A DNA stretch of 42,486 nucleotides from Nemertoderma westbladi (Eukaryota > Xenacoelomorpha > Nemertodermatida > Nemertodermatidae), in assembly GCA_032718475.1 (NCBI GenBank), contig JAUCBJ010006867.1, positions 64,001 through 106,486 on the forward strand, read 5' to 3'. The notes under the pieces are model-generated. The model worked only from the letters and a program-made list of their open reading frames with translations, searched no databases and was not told where the DNA came from. A program made the translations under genes and the position numbers. Shown piece by piece: positions 10,879 through 20,900 of this stretch. The stretch's first letter is position 1, and every line of letters starts with the position of its first letter.

Positions 10879-11855
10879 ATTGGCAAGGACGCCAAGAGGA
10901 AACCAAACATCGATCTGGAGGGAGCGGCCAAGGCCGTGATTCGGTACGAACAGAAAAGGTACTATGGCGACGAAATGGAGCGCGTCAGTAAACAACAACA
11001 TCTTCGTCAGGACAGCGAGCTCATCACACTGTAGCCACAACTCAATGACGATGGGATCCTAGTAATGAACTCCAGAGTGCTAAATACCAACAGCCTCATC
11101 ATCCCACCGAAACCCATTATCATCCCAAATAGATCGCCGATAGTCCACCAGATCATTTGGGACTCCCACAAGTCGATATTGCACGGGGCACCAACCAGAC
11201 CCTCACGGAGATATGGAGAACCTTCTGGATCACACAGCTAAGAAAGAAAGTGAAGGCGGTAATGGGGCAGTGCCAGACCTGCCGACGGACGAGGAAAGAG
11301 CGGGCCGTACAGGAGATGGCGCCATTACCGGCCAGTAGGGTGAGACAGCATGATCCGCCATTCACGCACTGCGGTGTAGATATGTTCGGGCCGATAAAGA
11401 TCAGGGTGATGCGGCACACGGAGAAGCGCTACGGCATCATCTTCGTATGTAACAACACGCGGGCGTTAGGAATAGAACTTGCCCAAGACGCAACCGCATC
11501 GGCATTTATCAATGCCCTAGAGAGATTCAGAGACCGCAAAGGTGGGACGATCGCAGTGATCTACTCCGACAATGGAACCAACTTTGTGGGGGTGGAGAAC
11601 GAGCTGACAGAGGCCTTAGACATCCTGGAAGGAGAGGAAGTCAGGGCAGCCATGAGGAGACGACAGGTGAAGTGGGAAAGGAGGACGCCGTATGCTCCGC
11701 ATACTTTAGGATGCGTCGAGAGACTCGTGGGTAGTTCCAAGCGTCTGATGACGAAGTTGATGAACACCCACATGGTGACAGAAGATGTGCTAAGGACGGT
11801 GCTAGCTAAGTGCGAGGGTATCATTAATAGCAGACCGCTATACCCAGAAAATGAC
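10879..11855 (+). pseudogene. Element A integrase, N-terminal part, cut by element B
   Basis: The frame continues from the RNase H part with TAG at 11032-11034, then changes near 11180, within the His part of the integrase zinc-binding region. The later frame (convincing from about 11185) holds CQTCRRT, DMFGPI (first catalytic Asp, 11379), YSDNGTNF (second Asp, 11568) and VERLVGS (Glu, 11718). The usual GGxWER context of the Glu is altered to LGCVER. Coding is interrupted at 11855 by element B; the apparent stop at 11868-11870 belongs to B's LTR. The remainder resumes at 31658 in register once one target duplication is discounted. Confidence 0.85.
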
Positions 11856-13088
11856 TGTTTTGATTATTGAGAGGCAGCAAATTTAACTGTTGCCAGGGTA
11901 TCAGAAATAAATTTTGCGATAATAATATTTGGCGAATTTTATTTAATATTTACTGCATCCAAACATATCAATTTGTAGAACGGCTGCTTATTGCATCAGC
12001 CGGAATAATATTCGTTTCCTAATATTTTGTAATATGGTTATACTGAGTTAGCCACATACTCAGCTTTCCGAAATATCTGTTTATTAAGTTTTATACCAAA
12101 TAACTTCGACATTTAATTCATCATGAAAAGTTTGTAGCTCTAGCCGTTTTGGCATGACTATTACAGATTCACTCTGTAGTCTATGAAATTAACATCGCAC
12201 TAAATGTCAGACCACCAAGGGATTTTATTTACCGCCTTTGATTTACTTAAAATGCTTGTGGCAGAATCTAACACACGTCCTATGTAGAATGATTTATTTG
12301 TGTTTCTATTAGGATTGACAGATTACTTCGATTTTCAAGACTTTTGCGGATAAAATTAATAATGTATTTCAATGGGGCTGTTCTGTTATTTATTGTTAAT
12401 TATTAAATTTTTAATTATATAATCTCTCTTTATGTGATAAGTTAGAATTATGCGTTAGGACCATATTTTCAAAATTATATTAGTGAATAATTTAAATTAA
12501 CTAACTATTTATGATGTACTACACTAAAATATTCATACGCGGTAATCTCATTGACCAATGGCTCATCGCCTGTTAACTATTTGTATCGATTGCTCCATAA
12601 TTATTTTGCCTTCCTTCAACTTCACAATTTGCAAACGGATGAGCCATACATTTAAAACTAAATTATTATAAATTTATCATAATGTAAATATAATACATTT
12701 GGCGTCCTTTGATGGGTCGCAATTATTAGTATATTTAATTTTATCTTTCAACACCATCATATATCTTCCTCGATGTGCTTTTAATTCAACGGGTGGGCTC
12801 TCAACCGATCATCCATGACGTAGTTAGGAAAATCTTCTCCTCTCGATGAAGGGTGCCAAGCCACGGTGACAGGTATGCGGGGAAGCAGTGTGTGACGTCA
12901 AACCGTTACTTGAGCACAGTGCGGCACGTAGCGTTACATTACTGGGGTTATTATATAGCAGGGCGTATGGGTGTCATATGTATGTATGGGGTTGTTTAAG
13001 GTAAATTAGTCCGTGATTGTGTTAGTTGTATATGTCGGTAAGTGTTGGTTAATCCGTCTGTTTAGTTTTTTAAATTTTATTTAATCTT

Positions 13089-13119
13089 TATAAATCTAAG
13101 TCTGCCTTTGTTGTATCAA
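13089..13119 (+). promoter_or_regulatory. TATA box and primer-complement segment in element B LTR
   Basis: TATAAA lies at 13089-13094. TTGTTGTATCAA (13108-13119) starts 19 bp after the first T of the TATA box and is the exact reverse complement of 14072-14083. The transcript start should therefore fall in or close to this 12-base segment. The start position is inferred; the motifs and their complementarity are seen directly. Confidence 0.5.
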
Positions 13120-13120
13120 C

Positions 13121-13243
13121 ACATCCCTTTCTTTCCTCTCATATTTTATATCCCAGATTCCACATCCCTTTCTTTCCTCTCATATTTTATATCCCAGATT
13201 CCACATCCCTTTCTTTCCGCTCATATTTTATATCCCAGATTCT
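13121..13243 (+). repeat. 41-bp tandem repeat, three copies, in 5' LTR of B
   Basis: Units beginning ACATCCCTTTCTTTCC lie at 13121-13161, 13162-13202 and 13203-13243, the last with a few changes. They are pyrimidine-rich. The 3' LTR has four units, so the array changed length after integration. Being 41 bp long, the units shift frame each time and only accidentally give an open frame. Confidence 0.92.
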
Positions 13244-14071
13244 ACATCCCCCTTTTTCTTCTCACATCCCACATCCTATCTTCTTATCTTATTCTACTGT
13301 CGGGTTGTGACATGGTTTTTGTTTGTCTGTTGTGCAAGTGTAAAAATTAGATGGACACCTATTAGTGTTCTTTACACTAAGTTCACGGCACCTAGTTAGG
13401 ACCATTAGTTTCACAACTTCAGAATAATTTGTGTTATTTAGATTGCAGTTTTATTAGGGGATTTAGACGGGAAGGATTCTATTTGACGCTAAGGGCCGGG
13501 AACTCGGTAAGTGCTTGAACCTTTCTACCTGTTGACTGCTTTCATATGACCACTTGACCTCGACTTATCACTACAGTACTTGTCTCTCCCATATGCGTGT
13601 GACTTGAGTTACATTTTAACAGTTTATAACTGCTCTATAACATCGGCTCAGATTTATATTTAAAGACTTTTACTTTTACTTGGACAACAGATCGGGTTTT
13701 CTTGCGTGTGTGTGTCCGTAGTCCGTGAATTCTTCCTGCTATAATAGCGGTACTATTCAGCCATTATTTGTCACCACTCTCTCTCTTTTGGCTAAATTAT
13801 TAAGTTGCGTAATTTTCGCTTGTCAGAATTATTATTGTAAATGCACATTGCGTCCGCGCGACTGGCAATCGCGCCTTTCGTCCTATTGGTTTATTAGGGA
13901 GCTATTTGATCGCATTAGTTTGTCGTTTATACATATGTGCCCTTCGGGGGGTTTATTGCAAATTGTTAGGCAAGAACCCTGATAGCAAAATCGGCACATG
14001 TTTGGATGTATTACGAAACAACATCGATCGATGATGTATTACACATTGATACAGCATGGATACATTTCACA

Positions 14072-14083
14072 TTGATACAACAA
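14072..14083 (+). promoter_or_regulatory. Candidate self-complementary primer-binding site of element B
   Basis: TTGATACAACAA begins at the first base after the LTR and is the perfect reverse complement of 13108-13119 in the LTR. No tRNA-type TGG start is present. The last 40 bases of the LTR hold two weaker relatives (TTGATACAG and GGATACAT), so the site may come from a small local repeat, but neither relative has the full 12-base match. Confidence 0.55.
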
Positions 14084-14142
14084 TATAATTGCTGTGATAA
14101 AAACTTACAGCGAGTTTTGTGCATTTAATATAGTTTTGACCT

Positions 14143-14466
14143 GTGGATTTTAGCGCCAAGTTGGTTAGTGGGGCTGTACCCATAAGGACAGTCTCGTGTT
14201 TCGGCAAAATTGTAGTGACATCAGTAGTTTTACTTGAGGCTGAATTGTTTATTTTAACCGAGTTACGACTTACAGGGACGTTGGACGACGTAGCTGATAA
14301 CAAGATTCGCCGACAGTCGACAAGTTTGGTACGATTGGACGGAATAGAACATCCTCATCATTGGTACGCGACGGAGGTTGTTGACGTCTCTTGGGGTAAG
14401 TTGCGTTGCTACCGGTGTACTTGTGAGCCTTGCAAAAGTGAAAGTAATTCAGTTTCACCCAAGTAA
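14143..14466 (+). CDS. Hypothetical 107-codon frame in element B leader
   Basis: This ATG frame lies 71 bp after the LTR, upstream of Gag. The product has a Val/Leu-rich N-terminal half and a Cys-containing C-terminal part (two CxxC pairs about 4 residues apart, near codons 92-99). I recognise no family. It could be an upstream open frame, a small accessory protein or chance. The GC content is similar to Gag. Confidence 0.25.
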   Translation: MDFSAKLVSGAVPIRTVSCFGKIVVTSVVLLEAELFILTELRLTGTLDDVADNKIRRQSTSLVRLDGIEHPHHWYATEVVDVSWGKLRCYRCTCEPCKSESNSVSPK

Positions 14467-14811
14467 AAATGTAAAGTCACAATTTAAAATGTGCTTAATT
14501 TAATAAATTAAATTAAATCCCAAATAAATATCGGGATTGAAGGTTTCCTGAACTAAGTCAGATTGCTTGATCGTGTTGGGAGCCATATCATACCATTGTT
14601 TTTTTTTTATATACCATACCATAACTTGAACAATTTGACTTGATAATTTCGTTAAAATAAAATTCGAATAAAGTTATTTGAATTTAAAATTTTGACTAGA
14701 AATTTTAGAAAATTATCCCTGCTATATGCAGCCAACTTTTCGATAAAATTTAGAACAATTTAGAATTTCAACACTCGGTGGAAACACCAGAAAACTTTAA
14801 CAGGTAAGTAA

Positions 14812-16110
14812 GTGGGTATGTCGGACTTAGAAAATTGTGAGTCAGACTTACCTTCCACCCAAATACTCTCATGTGCTGGAAGTTCATCCCAGCAGTCAGA
14901 CGAAATCAGGAGTGACGACGGACAGCGACAGCCAGGATCGCCATCCGTAACTTGGGTTTTCCCGAGTCAGTCAGGAAGTCCAGCTGGCATAGAGGCGGGT
15001 CTGGATTCAGACCAGAGCATCAGTGGGAGTGAGTATTCCTTACATGGTATCTCGTTAAGAAAGAGTGCTGGGGGCTCGATGGCTCGAGCCACTCGACTAT
15101 CCGCGGAATTAATTAGTGAAGTGAGTAGCAATGCAGGGGAGCTAGATAGGAGAACTATCATGATCAGACTATGTAAATACTTTGATCGTATAATGCAAAT
15201 TATTACTTCATTTCAACAACACATAAGTCATGCCGAGGGTACAAATCTCACTTACTTGTATGATAAGATGATAGAGTTACGAGTGAAATGTATTCTGGTA
15301 AGGGATGCATGTGAGAACGCTCGACAGAAATTACCTCAAGATCCGTTGGGAACAACGATAATACAGGTAAGGCCTGGGGTGACAGTAGAGGAAGAGTCCT
15401 GTTACAAAGGCATTGCCAAACAGATTGACGAGTTAACGGCATTTCTTCAGAGGAAGAAGGTAGTTATACCAGGTTTACCCCTGCAACTATCTGCATCGTT
15501 GAATGCGGATCAACTCAAACCACCTCATCCGTTAAGTAGCGCTTATGACAAACCCTCATCGTCAGTTAATAAGTCGATAATCGCCACTGAAAGTCGACAA
15601 GCGGATGTAGGAGACCCTTTTACTGACATCGATTCCGACCAATACACTTTATTACCAGAATGTGCCAAACGTAAAACAGACAGTGATCTGCAGCAGCAGA
15701 TTAAACATCAAGCAGCAGTGTTAGCTGATTTACGAAGGGAGAACGAGTTGCAACGAGTAAGAATCCAACGGCTACACGCTGAGGAAAATCGACAAACTGA
15801 GGAGAGATTAGAACAACATCGGATCGACATTGAAACTAGCCGCCAACTACAAGCAGCAGCATTGGAAGCAAACCGCCAACGCGAACGTTTGCACTTTGAG
15901 GAATTTGTACTACAGGAACGGCGCGATTTAGAGAAACGACGAGAACTGCGCGATCGTTGCGAGTATACGGAGTGCACATCTGATTTAATCAGTGAAGTTG
16001 CAGATGTTTCTGAAAGATCGCCGAGTAAGCATGTCGTGGACAACCTTGGTACAGATGGATATGCGCTCGTTGCTACTAACAAGACACCCAAAGTCACTAG
16101 CCATCCGTGA
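14812..16110 (+). pseudogene. Element B Gag, N-terminal part, ending at an in-frame TGA
   Basis: It is open for 432 codons; ATG 14818, two codons on, is an equally good start. The first 90 residues are Ser/Asp/Gln-rich and probably disordered. Residues about 95-220 are mostly helical. Residues about 290-390 form a strong coiled coil rich in Gln, Glu and Arg (QQQIKHQAAVLADLRRENEL type). The frame stops at TGA 16108-16110 but stays open on the far side for another 434 codons, so this is one Gag interrupted by a single stop. A charged coiled coil also precedes the Gag core in element A. Mutation is likelier than programmed readthrough, but both are possible. Confidence 0.65.
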
Positions 16111-17415
16111 TTGTTCAAGATTGAAGCTACTGATGAAGTCAGTAGAGATGCCACTGGGGTAGTGAAAAGTATGCAACGTGTCGATTCGATGGGGCGGCGA
16201 GCAACTCCTGCCGAGTGGGTGCCGGAAGAAGAGTATCATCGGCACAAAAAAGAACGCGATGAAATAAATTCGTCATCAAGTCGAATATTGACTATGGACG
16301 ATATGACTCAGGTTCTAAGAACTGCTGTTCAACAAGAAATGGGAGCGGTTCATCAAAAAATAGGTGCTGTCCATCGCAGTGTTCAGCAAGAGTTAAGAGA
16401 GATTAAACTAGAGGTTAAGGAAGAAATCAACGAGTCTGGAGGACAGATTATGTCACGAACACCAATCGGTGTTCCTTTAGAATCCGATTCTGAACAAGAA
16501 GGTATGTATTCTTTTGGTGATACTTATAAACCTAGTTACAGATTTACAGACACAGCAAGCAGACGCGGAGGAGGCAATGAGCCACCTAAGCAAAATGGGT
16601 CATTCTTAGCAGATTTAAGTGGTCCTAAAGGATCGACCTCGCCTACTCAAGAAATTTCATTTTTAGGTGAGTTAACGAGATTTGCAGCTCGACAAGGTCT
16701 ACCTACACAGGAGACACCTAAGTTTAATGGCAATGCGAAATATTGGAGTACGTTTATCGAGTATGTGGATCGTAACATCAAGGATAAGGACTTTCCTCCG
16801 AATGAGATGTTTAATTATCTTTTAAAATCCTTGGAGAAAGATCCACTGACACTGGCAGAGAATTTCATAGGTAGTGAGGACGCTTTTGAACAAACCTATG
16901 AACGACTGCAGTCAGTTTATGGTGGAACCAATAGACGAGCACGCTCTATCATCGATGAGTTGGGTGCAGGTGGACTCATTGAGAGACCAGTGGACTTAGT
17001 GAAATTGGTAGATGGAATTGAGAGTGCGATTAAAGTGCTGCCTAGGATAGGTTGCGAGCACTATTTAAGTCAACCTGAAGTATTGCGATCGATCATTCGA
17101 CGTTTGAACTTCCGTTACCGACAAAAGTGGCGTCGACTGGAATGTGAACGAACTCTGAATGGACGAACAGTTGGTTTAGAACAAATATTGACACTCATTC
17201 GCACAGAGGCATTGGCAGAATTGCGCTCCGACTTTTCCGAAGAATATTTACAGCCAGAGAGACGCAGCGAAGTAAGACGTAGGATAGGTGATAAACCAGG
17301 TATAGTATTGAGCAGCATAGAATCGAAAATGTCATCTGCATCGCTCAATAATGAATCATTATACAAACAAGCGGATATTCCCCACGAGTTTCAGCACCAA
17401 TCAGTAAGAAACTAA
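16111..17415 (+). pseudogene. Element B Gag core (DUF1759-like)
   Basis: It continues in frame after TGA 16108. After a linker with a coiled-coil stretch (about 16310-16440), the motif PTQETPKFNGNAKYW (about 16706) marks the BEL/Pao Gag core, followed by the usual helices with LEKDPLTLAE, YGGTNRRARSI and VLRSIIRRL. This domain assembles the capsid-like particle. The frame ends at TAA 17413-17415, but the nucleocapsid continues in a different frame from about 17406, so there is a frame change here. ATG is not required, since this part is translated only if the upstream stop is bypassed. Confidence 0.75.
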
Positions 17416-17790
17416 AGAGACAGGAATTAGGTTCCGATTTCAAAGGGTGCCAATTCTGTAAGTATATCGATGAGAAATATGGTAATCATAAATTAGGAAC
17501 ATGTGACGAATTTAACAGGTTTGATGTTGAGAAACGTCGACTAGTAATACGACCACTAGATGCCTGCTGGAGGTGTTTGGGGGCGGGGCACCAACGTACA
17601 CAGTGTCCTGACACGCTGAAACGCTGTCCAGATTGCGGTCGCAATCACCATCGCATATTGCACACCGCATCGCACACTCCAACGAAGAGGTTTCTCATGG
17701 ATAATAATATTTCACCAACTAAGGTAATGTTAAACCCCAATTCATCAAAACCTGCAAAATTTACTTTCCCACTTTATTCAATGACATCAA
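17406..17790 (+). pseudogene. Element B nucleocapsid with zinc-binding Cys/His cluster
   Basis: In the frame after the 17415 stop, Cys and His residues are arranged as CQFCKY (about 17448), CWRCLGAGHQRTQC (17565-17606, CX2CX4HX4C) and CPDCGRNHHRILH (about 17628). This is the BEL/Pao pattern of a degenerate knuckle, a classical CCHC knuckle and a third short cluster, expected to bind the element's RNA. The convincing coding signal passes into the Pol frame between about 17775 and 17800; the open frame itself runs on to 17963 but the end is a shadow. Two frame changes therefore separate Gag core, nucleocapsid and Pol. Confidence 0.75.
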
Positions 17791-17914
17791 GATTCCAGAC
17801 GGGTCATCAGATGAAGAAGAATGTGAATCAGGTAAGGCTGAGACTAACGAGCGTAGCGAGGAAACGAGTGCTGGACAGACATTTCTTACAGCCGCTCAGT
17901 CAGCTTCCTTCAGT

Positions 17915-20900
17915 GTGGTACCAATTAAAGTTAAGGGGCGGAAGGGTTCGAAGAGAATACTAGTAGTATTGGATCCAGCTTCTACACACAGCTACATCGA
18001 TCGTCAAGTAGCTGATGTCATAACAGATGTTCACAACGCAACAGATATTGTGGTAGAAATGGGCACTATTCACGGCCAAGGTGATATAAACGGTAAGGTT
18101 GTTAACGTAACTTTAGATTCTCTATTACCACGTGAGTATTATTCTATTTCAGAACGTAAATTGTTACCTTTAAAGGGGCAGAAAATTGTTGCGCTTAAAA
18201 ACTTTAGTGAAGTGCTGGGAAATGTTCCAGAACTATCTGAGAAGGAACGTAAGTACTTTGGAACTTTGAATGTCCCTGAGTGTAGAGTTAATTATAGGAG
18301 TGTAGCCATGTTAATAGGGCTTGATATTTTTGACGCACACCAAGTATGGGAGACCAGGCCACATCCACCCTTGCCAGGTATGCCATACGCATCACGAAGC
18401 GTGCTTGGGTGGTATACTAGATCGCCAAAGAATTTCATTGATGGTACAGGTAGGGTGCAGCATAAACTGTCTGAATGTAAGTTGAATCAAGTTACCTCGA
18501 TGGTACCAGATATAAATGTAAGTTACAATAAGCAAGTACAGAGTCCACGCGCGTTATTGGCCTGCGCAGATGGAAATCTATCTTATTCATGTGAGTCAGA
18601 TGAGGATCCTCTGGAAGACGAATGGGAGTCTGCTTCAGAAGAAGATGGAGCGAGTCTGTTTCGTGATGGAGCTTGCGCTTACACATTCTTAAGTGAGGTT
18701 CATCGATTTACTGAGTTGAGGTCCTCAGCTCCACGAATAAAACAGTTGGAAGATCCATTAGCGACACTAGTCGATCTGGAATCTGCCAGAGATCTGATAG
18801 ATCAGGAGCGAGAAATGAATAATAAAATCCTGCAGTGGTTAAACAAGGATTCCGCTGAGTCTGGAAGTTACGACATTAGCATGTCTGTCGAAGATATCCG
18901 ATCACTAAAAATTATGGAAAGAACTGTGAATAAACTCGAAAACGGTCACTTTGAAGTGGGTATGTTGTGGAGACGCGAGGAGCCTGTGTTGATTAACAAT
19001 TACGAACTAGCAGTGAGCCGTATGAAAGCGGTTCGAAAGCGACTATTAAAGGACCCAGAGATTCTCAGACAATATAAGTTTCAGATAGATGACTATCTTC
19101 AGAAGGGTTACGCCATAAAGATGGAGAGACCTGATATAAGTCCACAGACTTACTATCTACCCCACCATTACGTCGTTCATCCAGATAAACCAGGACGAGT
19201 GCGAGTGGTGAACGATTGCCGCCTACCATATCAAGGTATGTCTTTAAACAGCGAATTAATGGATGGTCCAAATTTAAACAATTTACTAGCGAGTATCCTT
19301 ATGCGATTCCGACAGCGTAAAGTCGCGTTTACTTGCGATATCGAGGCCATGTTCCACCAGGTCTACGCTCTCGACGCTGATAAAGAAAGTCTTAGATTTC
19401 TGTGGTACGATAATGACGAACTGAGTGGTGAACCAGTTGTTTACCAGATGGTTGTCCGCATTTTTGGCGCTCGAGACAGTCCCAATGGGACATTGTGGAT
19501 TCTAAAACATACTGCTGACTGTCAAACAGAACATTATCCCGCAGCAGTTATAGAGAGTGTCAAGCAGAGTTTCTATATGGACGATGGATTGGAGAGTTTG
19601 GATACCGAGGAGGAAGCTATAGATCTTGCCCACGGGATAAAGAGTTGCCTAGCAACAGGTGGATTTAACCTCACCAAATTTACAAGTAATTCTCCAGCCG
19701 TTATTGATTCGTTTGATAAGAAAGAGCGGGATAAAAGTCTTAGTGAAATCGAACTGGAGTTTGATGACATTCCTACTACCAGAGTGTTAGGACTCACTTG
19801 GAACCCATCTACAGACTGCTTCAGTGTTCGGGTGCGCGATGTAACAACAGCGCCAATATTGACAAAAAGAGTTTGTTTGTCAACTTTAAGTCGACTTTTC
19901 GACCCACTCAATTTAATTAGTCCAGTTATTCTTCAAGCGAGAATTTACATGAGATCGATATGGAAGGCTGGTGTAGAATGGGATACACCCATTATAGGCG
20001 AGGTAAGTGCATCATGGAGCGAGTGGGAGAGCCAATTACCAATACTCCGTGAGCTTAAATTTCCCCGCGTTTATTTTCCTTCACAAAGTAAATTCCCAAC
20101 CGAAATGGATCTTCATTTATTTAGCGATGCAAGTGATAATGGGTTCGGAGTCACAGCTTATCTTAGGAGACAATTATCGGAAGGTGAGTTTGAAACGTCA
20201 CTAGTGACGTCACGAGCTCGAATCCGACCATTGGAATATATGTCCACACCTCGTGCTGAACTTCAAGCAGCGTTATTGTCAGTGTCAGTAGCTAAGTCGG
20301 TAATCAAAGCATTATTAACCGATTTGACGGCTTATTATTGGACAGATGCGTCGATGGTATTGATTTATTTAAACCACGAACAGGTACAGTTTCGTACTTT
20401 TGTAGCAAACCGCAGAGCAGAAATTCTTGATTTCACAACCAGGTTTCAGTGGCGACACTGTCCAGGTGAAATAAATCCTGCGGATATTGCGTCCAGAGGA
20501 ATGATGCCTTCTGAATTCTCAAAGTCTGGGGTACTAGACCTGTGGTTACACGGACCAGACTTTCTTAGGCAGTCTCAGGAACATTGGCCTGCGTTTCTTG
20601 ACTATCGTAATGTTAAGCTGCCTGATGAAGCTGAAGTGAAGGTTGCTAAACATATCCGTTCTAAAGCCAAGGTAAGTCTTCGAACTCGTAAGACAACTGG
20701 CAAAAAGATGTCAATAGCTGCTGTGGGGCGGGAACTTTTAACGTCTCAAGATATTGGCTATCGCTATAACTACAGGTTACAAGACCACGTATTGCCGTGG
20801 CAACATCCTGTAAATATGGTAAGTAGAGTTACACCTGTAGAAGTATCTTTAGATCAGTGTGAAGTGCCAGAAGTAACAGGTAATGTGCGTATCAATGCTT

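Larger units (their letters stand above)
11856..14071 (+). repeat. Element B 5' LTR, 2,216 bp
   Basis: It begins TGTTTTGATTATTG and ends TACATTTCACA. The left target duplication atgac sits at 11851-11855. It contains an early AATAAA (about 11910), a TATAAA at 13089-13094, three tandem 41-bp units (13121-13243), and, at 13108-13119, the 12 bases complementary to the sequence just after the LTR. It acts as the uninterrupted reference for locating C and D in the 3' copy. Confidence 0.95.

Noticed and set aside
13108-13350. Open frame in LTR of B (and its longer version at 30648-30980)
   Set aside because: Made of the 41-bp tandem repeats; length changes with repeat number and the product is low-complexity.
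16108-16110. Programmed stop readthrough between Gag halves of B
   Set aside because: The following bases (TTG) are not a known leaky context and other Gag lesions exist; a mutation is likelier, though not proved.
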